Origin: Chitinophaga rupis
GTDB lineage: Bacteria; Bacteroidota; Bacteroidia; Chitinophagales; Chitinophagaceae
Direction of reading: 5' to 3'
NCBI RefSeq assembly: GCF_900109685.1
Contig: NZ_FOBB01000013.1
Coordinates: 62,001-126,000 of the forward strand
Length of the DNA: 64,000 nucleotides
The notes below the pieces were generated by a model. It worked only from the letters and a program-made list of their open reading frames with translations, was not told where the DNA came from and ran no database searches. Shown piece after piece: positions 54,363 to 63,871 of this stretch (the first letter of the stretch is position 1; each line of letters opens with the position of its first letter). The position numbers and the translations under genes were made by a program.

Positions 54363-56675
54363 ATGAACAGAACAATGAACCGTAAACGGGCCCTGTTACC
54401 CTGTGTAATAGCACTCGCCCTGGCAGGCCTGACCGCCTGTACCAACAATCAACAGGGAGCAGCACCTAAAGGCAAGGTAAGCATCATACCCATGCCGGTA
54501 AGCGTGCAGGAAACGCCCGATTCTTTTCTGCTGGACAAACAAACCGTGCTGGTAGCCACCACCCCGGAGGATAAACAATCTGCAGGCCTGTTCAATGCCT
54601 GGCTGAAAGAGCTGACCGGCTATGAGCTGACCGTGGCAGAACAGGGCGATAAGAACGCCATTGTGCTGCATACCGGTACAGACAGCAGCAAACATGCAGA
54701 AGGTTATACCTTAAAAGTGGGAAAAGACCGCATTGACATTAACGGCAATGACGGCAGCGGCACCTTTTACGGCATACAAACCCTTATACAATTATTACCG
54801 GTTGAAAAAGGCAGCACCTTGTGGATACCGGGCGCCGACATCAATGATTATCCCCGCTTCCCTTACCGCGGGCTGCACCTGGATGTAGGTCGCCACTTCT
54901 TTTCCGCCGACTTTGTAAAGAAATATATTGACCTGCTGGCCATGCATAAGATGAACACTTTTCACTGGCATCTTACGGAAGACCAGGGCTGGCGTATAGA
55001 GATCAAAAAATATCCGCGCCTGCAGGAAGTAGCTTCCAAGCGCAAAGAATCCATGGTAGGGCATTACAACGATCAGAAATTTGACGGTAAACCTTACGGC
55101 GGTTATTACACCCAGGAAGAAATAAAGGATGTGGTAGCCTATGCCACCGCACGCCACGTAACCGTGATACCTGAAATAGAAATGCCCGGCCACTCCCTGG
55201 CAGCATTAACCGCTTACCCTTACCTGGGCTGCACCGGCGGCCCTTATGAAGTAGGCACCAAATGGGGCGTGTTTGATGATATTTACTGCGCCGGCAACGA
55301 CAGTACCTTCCTGTTCCTGCAGGATGTGCTGGATGAAGTAATGGCGCTGTTTCCCAGCAAATACATACATATTGGCGGCGATGAAGCCCCTAAAACACGC
55401 TGGGAAAAATGCCCCAAATGCCAGAAGCGCATGAAGGACGAAGGTTTGAAAGATGTGCATGCGTTACAGAGCTACTTTATTCAGCGCATGGAAAAATACC
55501 TGAACAGCAAAGGACGCCGCATTATTGGCTGGGATGAGATCCTGGAAGGCGGCCTGGCCCCTGATGCCACTGTAATGAGCTGGCGCGGGGAAGAAGGCGG
55601 CATAGCAGCAGCCAAACAAAAACACGATGTGATCATGACGCCGGGCAACTACTGCTATTTTGACCACTATCAATCCAAAGGGAAAAATGAGCCCGTTGCC
55701 ATTGGCGGTTATACACCGGTAAGTGAGGTATACAGCTATGAGCCCATACCCGCCGGTTTAAGCAAGGAAGAAGCCAGCTACATTAAAGGCGCGCAGGCCA
55801 ACGTTTGGTCTGAATACATGCCGAATGCAGAGCACGTGGAATACATGGTATACCCGCGCGCTACAGCCATGGCAGAGGTTTTATGGAGCCCTGCTGAAAA
55901 ACGTAATTACGATGATTTTGTGGAAAGGCTGAAGCAGCACCTGCACCGCCTGGATATGAAAAAAGTGAACTACGCCAAACATGTATTTGAAATACGCGGT
56001 GAGGTTGACAGCACTGCCAGCGGTGTATCCGTAAAGCTGGACAGCAAGCTGGATGGCGGTAAGATCTTTTACACAACAGATGGCAGCGCGCCTAGCCCTA
56101 AGGGCACTGCGTATACCAATCCTATAGTGATAGACAAGGCAGAAACTATCCGCGCGCTGGTGTTCCTGGATGATAAGCCCTACGGCAATGAGTACACGCA
56201 ACCATTTGTGTTCCATAAAGCATTGGCTAAAAAAGTTACCCTGGCGCAACCGCCTAATGGTAACTACAATCCCGGCAGCCCGTTTGCATTGGTAAATGGT
56301 ATTGAAGGTGTAAAGGAATACAATGATAACCAGTGGTTTGGCTACAGCGGCAACAACATGGAAGCCACCGTGGACCTGGACAGTGTGCAGGACATTCACT
56401 CCGTAGGCGTGAACATCCTGAACGCCAAAGGCCCGGGCATATACCCGCCCAAACAGGTAACTTTCCTGGTATCTGACGACGGACAGCATTTTAAGGAAGT
56501 ATATAAACAAACTACCTTTGCCAAAGAAGGCATTAACCAGGTACGGGCGCCTTTACAGCAGGTAAAAGGCCGTTATGTGAAGCTGGTAGCCCAGAATACA
56601 GGCACTATACCGGCAGGCGCAGAAGGCGCGGGCAGCAAGGCCTGGCTTTTTGTGGACGAGATAATAATTAATTAA
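54363..56675 (+). CDS. Beta-N-acetylhexosaminidase, GH20, lipoprotein
   Basis: A 770-residue enzyme. The N-terminus has a lipoprotein signal (lipobox LTAC near 23-26). Domains: GH20b (about 38-160), the GH20 barrel (about 165-515) with RGLHLDVGRHFF, FHWHLTEDQGWRIEIK and the catalytic pair D340-E341 in HIGGDEAPK, a chitobiase-like C-terminal domain (about 555-620, KIFYTTDGSAPSPKGT) and an F5/8-type C domain (about 640-768). It removes terminal GlcNAc/GalNAc from glycans or chitooligosaccharides at the cell surface or in the periplasm. A second ATG at 54375 is equally possible as start. Confidence 0.94.
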   Translation: MNRTMNRKRALLPCVIALALAGLTACTNNQQGAAPKGKVSIIPMPVSVQETPDSFLLDKQTVLVATTPEDKQSAGLFNAWLKELTGYELTVAEQGDKNAIVLHTGTDSSKHAEGYTLKVGKDRIDINGNDGSGTFYGIQTLIQLLPVEKGSTLWIPGADINDYPRFPYRGLHLDVGRHFFSADFVKKYIDLLAMHKMNTFHWHLTEDQGWRIEIKKYPRLQEVASKRKESMVGHYNDQKFDGKPYGGYYTQEEIKDVVAYATARHVTVIPEIEMPGHSLAALTAYPYLGCTGGPYEVGTKWGVFDDIYCAGNDSTFLFLQDVLDEVMALFPSKYIHIGGDEAPKTRWEKCPKCQKRMKDEGLKDVHALQSYFIQRMEKYLNSKGRRIIGWDEILEGGLAPDATVMSWRGEEGGIAAAKQKHDVIMTPGNYCYFDHYQSKGKNEPVAIGGYTPVSEVYSYEPIPAGLSKEEASYIKGAQANVWSEYMPNAEHVEYMVYPRATAMAEVLWSPAEKRNYDDFVERLKQHLHRLDMKKVNYAKHVFEIRGEVDSTASGVSVKLDSKLDGGKIFYTTDGSAPSPKGTAYTNPIVIDKAETIRALVFLDDKPYGNEYTQPFVFHKALAKKVTLAQPPNGNYNPGSPFALVNGIEGVKEYNDNQWFGYSGNNMEATVDLDSVQDIHSVGVNILNAKGPGIYPPKQVTFLVSDDGQHFKEVYKQTTFAKEGINQVRAPLQQVKGRYVKLVAQNTGTIPAGAEGAGSKAWLFVDEIIIN

Positions 56676-56680
56676 CAACG

Positions 56681-56772
56681 CGCAGCTGTGCAAATATGCA
56701 GATGTATTGAAATTGCAGCACAAAGGCCGCTCCCGGCAGCTGCACATTTGCATATTTGCCCACCTGCACATC
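56681..56772. repeat. GTGCAAATATGCAG inverted repeat
   Basis: GCAGCTGTGCAAATATGC (56684-56701) pairs with GCATATTTGCCCACCTGC (56750-56767) with two mismatches; a further GCAGCTGCACATTTGC copy is at 56737-56752. The family recurs at 9061-9093. It fills most of the gap between the GH20 stop and the promoter of the next gene. Confidence 0.7.
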
Positions 56773-56886
56773 GGTTTAGCAACTGGTTTTGTTAAACAGT
56801 TGCTAAAAAAGCTACCAGATTAGCACATTTTTATTTAATTTTCCGGCTCGTTTTTAAAACGCCTCTAATCCAAAACATCACTTACC

Positions 56887-58812
56887 ATGACGCTTAATCA
56901 CCAGGAGATCGAACTGATTGACAGTTTTGAACAGATAGCCGTGGATATTCATCCCACAGCTAAGGAAGGATCCCGCGCAGTAGCACAGGAAATAGCAGCA
57001 CTCATCAAAGCAAAACAAGCAGCCAAAGAAACCTGTGTACTGGGCCTGGCCACCGGCTCTACGCCCAAGTACCTGTATGCGGAGCTGGTGCGCCTGCACA
57101 AAGAAGAAGGCCTGAGCTTTAAGAATGTAGTCACCTTTAACCTGGACGAGTATTATCCCATAGAGCCGGATGCCCTGCAGAGCTACAACCGGTTCATGAA
57201 AGAGCAGTTATTTAAACATATCGATATACCGGAAGGCAATTATTTTGTACCGGACGGCACCCTGCCCAAGGAAAAAATGAAGGCTTACTGTGAGGAGTAC
57301 GAGCGCAGAATAGAATCTGCCGGCGGCATAGACCTGCAGGTACTGGGCATTGGGAACAACGGCCATATTGGTTTTAACGAACCCGGCGCCAGCGTAAACT
57401 CCCATACCCGCCTGGTAACGCTGGATAACAGCACCCGCCTGGCCAATGGCTTTGAGTTCCCGAATATGAGCCAGGTACCCCGTTTGGCTATTACCATGGG
57501 TATTGGCACCATTTTCAAAGCCAAACGCGTATTGCTGATGGCCTGGGGCTCACACAAAGCCAAGATCGTACGCAGGGCAGTAGAAGGTCATTATTCTGAC
57601 CAGGTGCCGGCCTCCCTGCTGCAACAGCATCCAAACTGCCGGTTTGTGATAGATGAACAGGCCGCACAGGAGCTGACCCGTTATAAGGAGCCCTGGCTTA
57701 CCGGCGATTGCGAATGGACACCCAGCCTGCGCCGCAAGGCAGTAACCGGCCTGGCCATGAAGCTGGACAAGCCCATTCTGATGCTCACGGATAAGGATTA
57801 CAACGAGAATGGTTTGAATGACCTGATCGTACAATACGGTTCTGCGTATGAGCTGAACATCGAAGAGTTTAACGGCATCCGCGATACCATTACCGGCTGG
57901 CCCGGCGGCAAACCCGGCGCGCCACTGCCCAAACACCCGGAACGTTCAGAGCCTTCACCCAAACGCGTGCTGATCTTCTCCCCTCACCCGGATGATGATA
58001 TCATTTCCATGGGCGGCACTTTCATACGTCTGCATGAGCAGGGGCATGATGTGCATGTAGCTTACCAGACCTCCGGCAATATTGCGGTAACCGATGAATT
58101 TGTGCTGCGCTTTATTGACTTTGCCGTAGGCTTTGAAGGTATGTTTGATATAGACAGAAGCAAGAGCTCCCAGATACTGGATGAAGCAAAAGCTTTCCTG
58201 AAGATCAAGAAACCCAGCCAGAAAGATACGCCTGAAATACGCGCCATTAAAGGCCTCATACGCCGTTGCGAAGCAAAAGCCACCTGCCGTTACGTAGGTA
58301 TTAAGGAAGAGAATATCCACTTTCAGAACCTGCCTTTCTATGAAACCGGTTTGGTGGAAAAGAAACCCATGGGCGAAGAGGATGTGCAGCTGACCATGCA
58401 ACTGTTACGCGAGGTAAAACCGCATCAGATCTTCTGCGCAGGTGACCTGGCCGACCCGCATGGCACTCACAAGGTGTGCCTGGACATTGTGTTTGAAGCG
58501 CTGAACCGCCTGAAACATGAGGCCTTTATGAAAGATTGCTGGGTATGGCTGTACAAGGGAGCCTGGCAGGAATGGGACATTCACGAAATTGAAATGGCGG
58601 TACCTATGAGCCCCGACCAGGTGGTTCAAAAACGTTTGGGCATCTTTATTCACCAAAGCCAGAAAGATGTTGTACCTTTCCAGGGAACCGATCTGCGTGA
58701 ATTCTGGCAAAGAGCAGAAGACCGCAACGCTAACACCGCCGAACTGTATGATAAGCTGGGATTACAGAAATATGCTGCGATGGAAGCTTTTGTACGGTAT
58801 CATTTTATGTAA
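56887..58812 (+). CDS. NagB-like glucosamine-6-phosphate deaminase fused to a PIG-L (LmbE) deacetylase domain
   Basis: A 641-residue two-domain protein. The N-terminal NagB domain (about 15-285) has LGLATGSTPKYLYAEL, the base D87 in FNLDEYYP, and GIGNNGHIGFNEPG with H160 and E165; the position of E. coli Asp141 is N158. The C-terminal PIG-L domain (about 358-640) has SPHPDDDIISMGG (HPDD 367-370) and the GDLADPHGTHKVC zinc motif. NagB converts GlcN6P to fructose 6-phosphate and ammonia; PIG-L enzymes deacetylate GlcNAc groups. The fusion may do both last steps of GlcNAc catabolism, since no nagA is present. It is a known Bacteroidota architecture. Confidence 0.88.
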   Translation: MTLNHQEIELIDSFEQIAVDIHPTAKEGSRAVAQEIAALIKAKQAAKETCVLGLATGSTPKYLYAELVRLHKEEGLSFKNVVTFNLDEYYPIEPDALQSYNRFMKEQLFKHIDIPEGNYFVPDGTLPKEKMKAYCEEYERRIESAGGIDLQVLGIGNNGHIGFNEPGASVNSHTRLVTLDNSTRLANGFEFPNMSQVPRLAITMGIGTIFKAKRVLLMAWGSHKAKIVRRAVEGHYSDQVPASLLQQHPNCRFVIDEQAAQELTRYKEPWLTGDCEWTPSLRRKAVTGLAMKLDKPILMLTDKDYNENGLNDLIVQYGSAYELNIEEFNGIRDTITGWPGGKPGAPLPKHPERSEPSPKRVLIFSPHPDDDIISMGGTFIRLHEQGHDVHVAYQTSGNIAVTDEFVLRFIDFAVGFEGMFDIDRSKSSQILDEAKAFLKIKKPSQKDTPEIRAIKGLIRRCEAKATCRYVGIKEENIHFQNLPFYETGLVEKKPMGEEDVQLTMQLLREVKPHQIFCAGDLADPHGTHKVCLDIVFEALNRLKHEAFMKDCWVWLYKGAWQEWDIHEIEMAVPMSPDQVVQKRLGIFIHQSQKDVVPFQGTDLREFWQRAEDRNANTAELYDKLGLQKYAAMEAFVRYHFM

Positions 58813-58842
58813 GCCATAAGGGATCACAAGTATGTATATAAC

Positions 58843-58880
58843 GTAACACCTCCGTAAATACGGGGGTGTTACTTGTTTAT
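58843..58880. terminator. Terminator after the NagB-PIG-L gene
   Basis: GTAACACCTCCGTA (58843-58856) and TACGGGGGTGTTAC (58859-58872) pair over 14 bp with one wobble, followed by TTGTTTAT. Confidence 0.7.
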
Positions 58881-58982
58881 AGCCATATCTATAAGTACCA
58901 TACTGGCCAGCCTTGGCGATAGTAGTCACATCTCTGCACCGGTGAGCGGTTATATTTCCCTGTACAAATCATCCAGCAGTTA

Positions 58983-60455
58983 TTACAATGATTGCTGCGC
59001 AAGGTTCATTACCTCATTCAGCACCCGGTCCTTATTATCTAAAAAGCTTTTCAGATCCTGCTGCAGCGGCAGCTGGGGTATAATACCGCGGCCAAAGGGA
59101 ATAGCAGGTAATGGCTGCACATACTGTTTTACATTTACTACAGACAGCATAATGCTGATATGTGAATCCGGCAGCTGGTAGGTAACGCTGTTATGCCCTG
59201 TGTGCCCGTAATACCCACCCATGGTTTCCTCTCCTACTACTATTACCTTATCCTCACTTCTTACCATACTGGCAAATAAAGAGGCTGCAGAAGCTACCTG
59301 CGGCCCTACCAGCAAATATACCCTGCCGTGGAAGGCTAAAGGATTGGGCTTCCATAAAGGATTAAAAGAAGGGTTCTGGTAATACTTACCATTCACCAGA
59401 CGATTATGCTCTTCCAGGAAATTGGATTCCAGGTCCGGTATATCACTGGAATCTTCTGCCTGGTAATATTGCTTAAAGGGCAATTTTTGAAATAACGTAT
59501 AAGCTTCCTGGTTCTCTTTGTAAGGCTGGTAAGCCAGGTATGAAAAAGTAAGCAGATCATTAGGATCATTCCCGCCCCCATTTTTACGTATATCTACCAC
59601 CAGGCTGGCAGCATGCTTTGTTTTTAACAGCGTGAACACTGAATCCAGGAAACGGCTGTAAGCTTTGTGGCGGGCAGATTCCGCATTGCCTAACGAAAAA
59701 GTATTTACCGTTAGTACCGGCGCGCTGTCATGCGCCCAGGTAAAATAGTAATGGTTATCCAGCAGGGTATCCAGGTATAAAGAGTGGCGTTTTGCGTACA
59801 GCTTTTTATAGGCGGTAAACGTAACTGCAGGCAGCACTGCTGTTTTTGTGGCGCTGCTGCCATAGGGCAGATAGCTTATGTTAAACTCATCCTGTATACC
59901 ATATTCAATGGCATAGTACCAGGGGAAGAAGTGTGCAATGCCTGCTTTTTTGCCGGTGGTATTATACCCGTCTGTTGTATAATAATGCCCCAGCGTTTGC
60001 AGCAGCTCTTTTGCAGTATGGCCATTAACAGCGGTAATAATTGCGCCGGCAGGAATGCTGCCCAGGTCTGTATTTACCACCAAACTATCATGAATGATCT
60101 CCAGGGGATAAGGAAAGAAACCTTTTTGCCCGCGCAGGCTATCCCGCAAGCCATCAGGCAAAAATACATCATCATGCAGGCTGCCAATGTAAGTGGTAAT
60201 AATGCAGAGGTATTTGTAGAACTCCGTAGGGCTGATGTACTGCTTACCTACCAGGGTATTGTAGTAAGCGAAAATACTGTCGATGGACGATTTGCTGTGA
60301 TAGTTGTATAAACCTGCATGGGTGGCCTGTAATATGTTCTCATATAATACCAGGTCGTTCAGGTAATTGCCGGCTAAGGGCGCGGGCTTTTGCGGAACGC
60401 AGCTAAACAGGAAACAGCAGGTGGCGATGGCAAGGGCTTTAATGGGTCCGGTCAT
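58983..60455 (-). CDS. S41 family peptidase lipoprotein
   Basis: A 490-residue protein with a lipoprotein signal (MTGPIKALAIATCCFLFSCVPQ, lipobox LFSC). The S41 catalytic core is in the second half: SLVVDIRKNGGGNDPND (near 284-300), and VGPQVASAASLFASMVRSEDKVIVVGEETMGGYYGHTGH (near 376-414) with the serine in the SAAS stretch. A PDZ-like segment (SIPAGAIITAVNGHTAKELL) lies near 137-156. It resembles tricorn-type S41 members rather than CtpA. It lies 21 bp downstream of the receptor gene on the same strand, so the two are probably one operon. Confidence 0.82.
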   Translation of the reverse strand: MTGPIKALAIATCCFLFSCVPQKPAPLAGNYLNDLVLYENILQATHAGLYNYHSKSSIDSIFAYYNTLVGKQYISPTEFYKYLCIITTYIGSLHDDVFLPDGLRDSLRGQKGFFPYPLEIIHDSLVVNTDLGSIPAGAIITAVNGHTAKELLQTLGHYYTTDGYNTTGKKAGIAHFFPWYYAIEYGIQDEFNISYLPYGSSATKTAVLPAVTFTAYKKLYAKRHSLYLDTLLDNHYYFTWAHDSAPVLTVNTFSLGNAESARHKAYSRFLDSVFTLLKTKHAASLVVDIRKNGGGNDPNDLLTFSYLAYQPYKENQEAYTLFQKLPFKQYYQAEDSSDIPDLESNFLEEHNRLVNGKYYQNPSFNPLWKPNPLAFHGRVYLLVGPQVASAASLFASMVRSEDKVIVVGEETMGGYYGHTGHNSVTYQLPDSHISIMLSVVNVKQYVQPLPAIPFGRGIIPQLPLQQDLKSFLDNKDRVLNEVMNLAQQSL

Positions 60456-60476
60456 TCCGGAAATTAGTAATTTTTC

Positions 60477-62651
60477 TTAATTTCCTTCCATTCTCCGCTG
60501 CTCTTTCTCAATGCCTGTTTTGCGGTTCCTGGCGGCTTTTACGCGCTGGTTGCCGAATTTATAAGAGAACACCAGGCGTACAAAACGCGATTCTACCTTA
60601 TTCTCATATGAGGAGATAACGCCAAAAGAAGCTACATCATATTTTGTTGTTAGTGTGTTAAAGATATCTGTTGCGTTCAGCGTAAGCCTGCCCGCATTAT
60701 GCAGGATGCTTTTAGAGATGCCCGCATCAATATAGTAACGGGATTTCATTTTATAAACGCCAAAGGCCATGGGCGAATTATAGGTGGCCGACAACTCTGC
60801 TGTTAATCCCTTGGTAAGCGTAAAGGTATTGCTGGTGTTTACATACACGCCTGCACCGGAATTGGTAAGCTGCTCGCTACCTTTTTCATTATACTTTGCA
60901 TAGGTGGCCATTAGGGTATTAGTGCTCATCCACTTATTTTCAAAAAAGCCTTTTGAATAGGTAATGCTGGCATTCACGGCATAAGCGGCGCGCAGGTTGG
61001 TATAGGTGCTGATCACCACATTGCCGGTATCTTTCCGGTAAATATCCGTGAGCACCTGGTTATAACGCTGGTAGCTAAGTGTAGTGAATAATTCGTTGTT
61101 ATAGGTATAGGACAGCTCAAAGCTATGCCCTATAGATGGGCGGATGTTAGGATTACCCTGGTAATAAAAATACTGGCTTACATAGGTTACAAAAGGGTTT
61201 ACAATATTAAAGCTGAAACGCTCTATACTTTTGCGGTACGATAAACCATACCGATGTTTGGCGGACTGGTTATACATTACCGCAATAGAGGGGAATAAAT
61301 TAAACTGGTTGCGGGTATTGGTTTGATCCAATGTTAAAGAGGTGCCTTTCATATGCGTTTGCTCCGCACGCAGGCCTGCCTGCAGGTTAAACTTTTTAAT
61401 GCTGCGGTCATAGCTGGCATATGCGGCAAAAATATTTTCCCGGTAAATGAAGTGATTGGTTTTGCCACTGTCTATCTTCCAGGTATTTGCTATTTCCTGC
61501 TCCCAGCGTATATCATTATCCGTTGTTGTAAAGGTAGTTTTCAAACCTGCTTCCAGCTTGCCTTTCCACAGGGGCTGCGTATAATCTGCCGCTACGGAGG
61601 TAATGGTATTATTTGCGGGCGAGTTATCGCGCAGCAGGTAAGGCGCTTCCAGCACTACTCCTTTGGGATCGTAAAAGTTGGTCACATAATCATCGTCCCA
61701 GCTTTTGTTATAATTAAAGTAGTCCACATTCACGGTGAGCTGTTTACCGCTTGTATCAAAATCTGTTTTGTAATACACATTTACAGATGGATTAAACAGC
61801 TGCAGGTCGCCACCGGTAGCTACGGTAGAAAAAGAATCTGCTGCCAGCCCGTGGTAATCCCTTACAGAGGTGGTGGTCATTTTCCGGTAGCGGTAATTCA
61901 GTAATCCTTTGAACATAACGCCAACGGAGCTACGTGGATTAAGATCATAGTCGGCGCCGGCCTTAAAGGAATGATTGTTACGCTCCCTGGTTTCCCAGCT
62001 GTTTTCCCGGATGTTTGTATTAGCATCCAGCAGGCGTATAGAATGAAGATCGTAGTATTGTTTATTGTACTGGTAATCATAATTACCATATACATTCAGC
62101 TGCTGATTACGGTAGTTTAGTCCCAGGCCGGCTACGTAGCGGGTGTATTGGCCTGCGCCTATGCCTGCGGTAAGGGTGCCGTTGGTTCCGAAGTTCCTGT
62201 TCTTTGAAGTAATAATATTGATAATAGCAGCGCCTTTGGCATCATAGCGGGCGGGCGGGTTGCCGATAAGCTCTATGCGGTCAATGTTGCCGGCCGGCTG
62301 GCTGCTGAGCCATTCTTTCAGCTCTTCGCCGGAAAGGCGGCTGTCCTTTCCATCTACCAGCACGGTTACTTTTTTACCACGCAGCTCATAATTACCATTA
62401 CCCTGATCTACTACGCCCGGTGCATGGGATAGCACCTGTAAGGCATCGCCTCCTGCGGCGATGGGGCTCTCCGATACGTTCATGATAATTTTATCGGCCC
62501 GCATTACAATGAAAGGTTTGGCGCCCTTTACTGTTACTGCCTGCAGCTCCTTCCGGCGCAAACTATCTGTTGACTGAGCCTGGATGCTATGCCAGCATAC
62601 ACAGGCCATTAGCCACATCATGGTCGCGCTTTGGGTTATTTTGGATTTCAT
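60477..62651 (-). CDS. TonB-dependent receptor-like outer-membrane beta-barrel protein
   Basis: A 724-residue outer-membrane protein with a signal peptide (about 1-26). A plug-like domain (about 35-150: LQAVTVKGAKPFIVMRADKIIMNV, ALQVLSHAPGVV, YELRGKKVTVLVDGKDSRLSGEEL, DRIELIGNPPARYDAKGAAIINIIT) leads into a large barrel typical of the Bacteroidota outer-membrane beta-barrel protein 3 group, ending RLVFSYKFGNQRVKAARNRKTG. The usual N-terminal carboxypeptidase-regulatory-like domain is absent. These proteins are often peptide- or metal-related; the coexpressed S41 peptidase lipoprotein would fit peptide handling. Confidence 0.82.
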   Translation of the reverse strand: MKSKITQSATMMWLMACVCWHSIQAQSTDSLRRKELQAVTVKGAKPFIVMRADKIIMNVSESPIAAGGDALQVLSHAPGVVDQGNGNYELRGKKVTVLVDGKDSRLSGEELKEWLSSQPAGNIDRIELIGNPPARYDAKGAAIINIITSKNRNFGTNGTLTAGIGAGQYTRYVAGLGLNYRNQQLNVYGNYDYQYNKQYYDLHSIRLLDANTNIRENSWETRERNNHSFKAGADYDLNPRSSVGVMFKGLLNYRYRKMTTTSVRDYHGLAADSFSTVATGGDLQLFNPSVNVYYKTDFDTSGKQLTVNVDYFNYNKSWDDDYVTNFYDPKGVVLEAPYLLRDNSPANNTITSVAADYTQPLWKGKLEAGLKTTFTTTDNDIRWEQEIANTWKIDSGKTNHFIYRENIFAAYASYDRSIKKFNLQAGLRAEQTHMKGTSLTLDQTNTRNQFNLFPSIAVMYNQSAKHRYGLSYRKSIERFSFNIVNPFVTYVSQYFYYQGNPNIRPSIGHSFELSYTYNNELFTTLSYQRYNQVLTDIYRKDTGNVVISTYTNLRAAYAVNASITYSKGFFENKWMSTNTLMATYAKYNEKGSEQLTNSGAGVYVNTSNTFTLTKGLTAELSATYNSPMAFGVYKMKSRYYIDAGISKSILHNAGRLTLNATDIFNTLTTKYDVASFGVISSYENKVESRFVRLVFSYKFGNQRVKAARNRKTGIEKEQRRMEGN

Positions 62652-62986
62652 GCAGTACGGGTTCTCCAGAATTTTCTTAAATATATTGATACAAACCTAT
62701 GTTTGTATGTTTCGTGTTAAAAAAACAATACACCAACGCTCATTTTAGCGGTACCAACCTGCGGGATACCCTCACACGAAGGTGTGATTATACAAATAAA
62801 AATATGATAATTCCATTATTGAATCCTTCGTAATCTTTATATTTACAAAAGTCATCAACCAGAAAAGACTGCATCACCGGATGCAAAGAACGTGTCCGGA
62901 AAGCTTACCATCAGGATACAACAACCAACGTGTTTCAAATAGTGATCAATTAATTATTCTTACACCCTCAATTATTGTTATTTGCT
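62652..62986. promoter_or_regulatory. Divergent intergenic region with an ATACAAAC/GTTTGTAT dyad
   Basis: No gene is visible. A perfect 8-bp inverted repeat ATACAAAC (62689-62696) / GTTTGTAT (62701-62708) lies 38 bp before the receptor start. TAGGTTTG on the minus strand (62699-62692) and TATGTTTG on the plus strand (62698-62705) both fit TAnnTTTG inside this dyad, suggesting a regulated divergent promoter. ACACgaagGTGT (62774-62785) is a smaller inverted repeat. Confidence 0.45.
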
Positions 62987-63871
62987 ATGCCCCTGGTTGA
63001 TACCAGTAAAATGGCCGAGTACAAAGCATTTTATCGCGCCGTAGTATCAAGCCGCCCACCCCATGAGCGTCTGTTCTATGATCCCTATGCTGAGGCCTTT
63101 TTATCCCCCGGACTGAGATGTTTATTATGGCTGTTCAAACAGCCGCTCCTGTACCCTTTAATAAATTGGTGTATGGAAAAGCGCTACCCCGGCCGTTTTG
63201 CAACTACTGCTGCCTGTACGCGGCTGGTGGATGATCTGATCATGTCGTGCATAGAGCGGCACCAGGTAAAACAGGTAGTGATCCTGGGCGCCGGTTATGA
63301 TTGCCGTGCGCACCGGCTGCCTGCAGCGGCTGTGCAGTTTGTGGAAGTGGATGACCTTCAGCGGCAAACCCTTAAACGGCAGGTATTACAGCAGCTTCCG
63401 CAACCGCCTATGACGCTGGTTGATTATATTCCGATGGACCTGGCCACTCAAATGCCGGACGATGTATTGCCGTTACAATTGCAGCGGGCCCACTACAATA
63501 CCCTGTTTATCTGGGAAGATATTCACCGTGTTTTCCCGGGGAAGAATATCGATAAAATGTTTGGTTATTTTCAGCGCTTTCCCGAAGGCGCGCGCTTCAT
63601 ATTTACGTATGCGGTAAAAAATCCGGGCATGTTTATTGACGCTATGCCTGTGACAAGGCTGTTGCAGGAGCATCCGAACGACCAGAACTATGACCAGGAC
63701 CCTGCCCGTTTCCGGGATTTTTTGCAAGCCTACGACCTGCAGCTGGAGCAGCTTACAGGCGCAGATGCTTACCGGCAGTTATATTATGGTAAACGGGCAG
63801 ACCGTATGAAAGGATATAAATGGTGTAATGTAGCAATGGCCAGCGTGAAAGTAAAAACAATTGAGTCATGA
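62987..63871 (+). CDS. Class I SAM-dependent methyltransferase, leucine carboxyl methyltransferase (PPM) type
   Basis: A 294-residue protein of the LCM/PPM family: ERLFYDPYAEAFL near 28-40, RTR-like ACTRLVDDLI, then the SAM-binding VVILGAGYDCRAHRLP (near 93-108) with FVEVDD, and FIWEDIHRVFP. Bacterial members (often called SAM-dependent methyltransferase of the S-adenosyl-L-methionine-dependent Mb family) methylate small molecules, frequently in polyketide or lipid pathways; the substrate here is not predictable. I start at ATG 62987; a TTG four codons earlier is possible. The next gene overlaps its stop codon. Confidence 0.82.
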   Translation: MPLVDTSKMAEYKAFYRAVVSSRPPHERLFYDPYAEAFLSPGLRCLLWLFKQPLLYPLINWCMEKRYPGRFATTAACTRLVDDLIMSCIERHQVKQVVILGAGYDCRAHRLPAAAVQFVEVDDLQRQTLKRQVLQQLPQPPMTLVDYIPMDLATQMPDDVLPLQLQRAHYNTLFIWEDIHRVFPGKNIDKMFGYFQRFPEGARFIFTYAVKNPGMFIDAMPVTRLLQEHPNDQNYDQDPARFRDFLQAYDLQLEQLTGADAYRQLYYGKRADRMKGYKWCNVAMASVKVKTIES

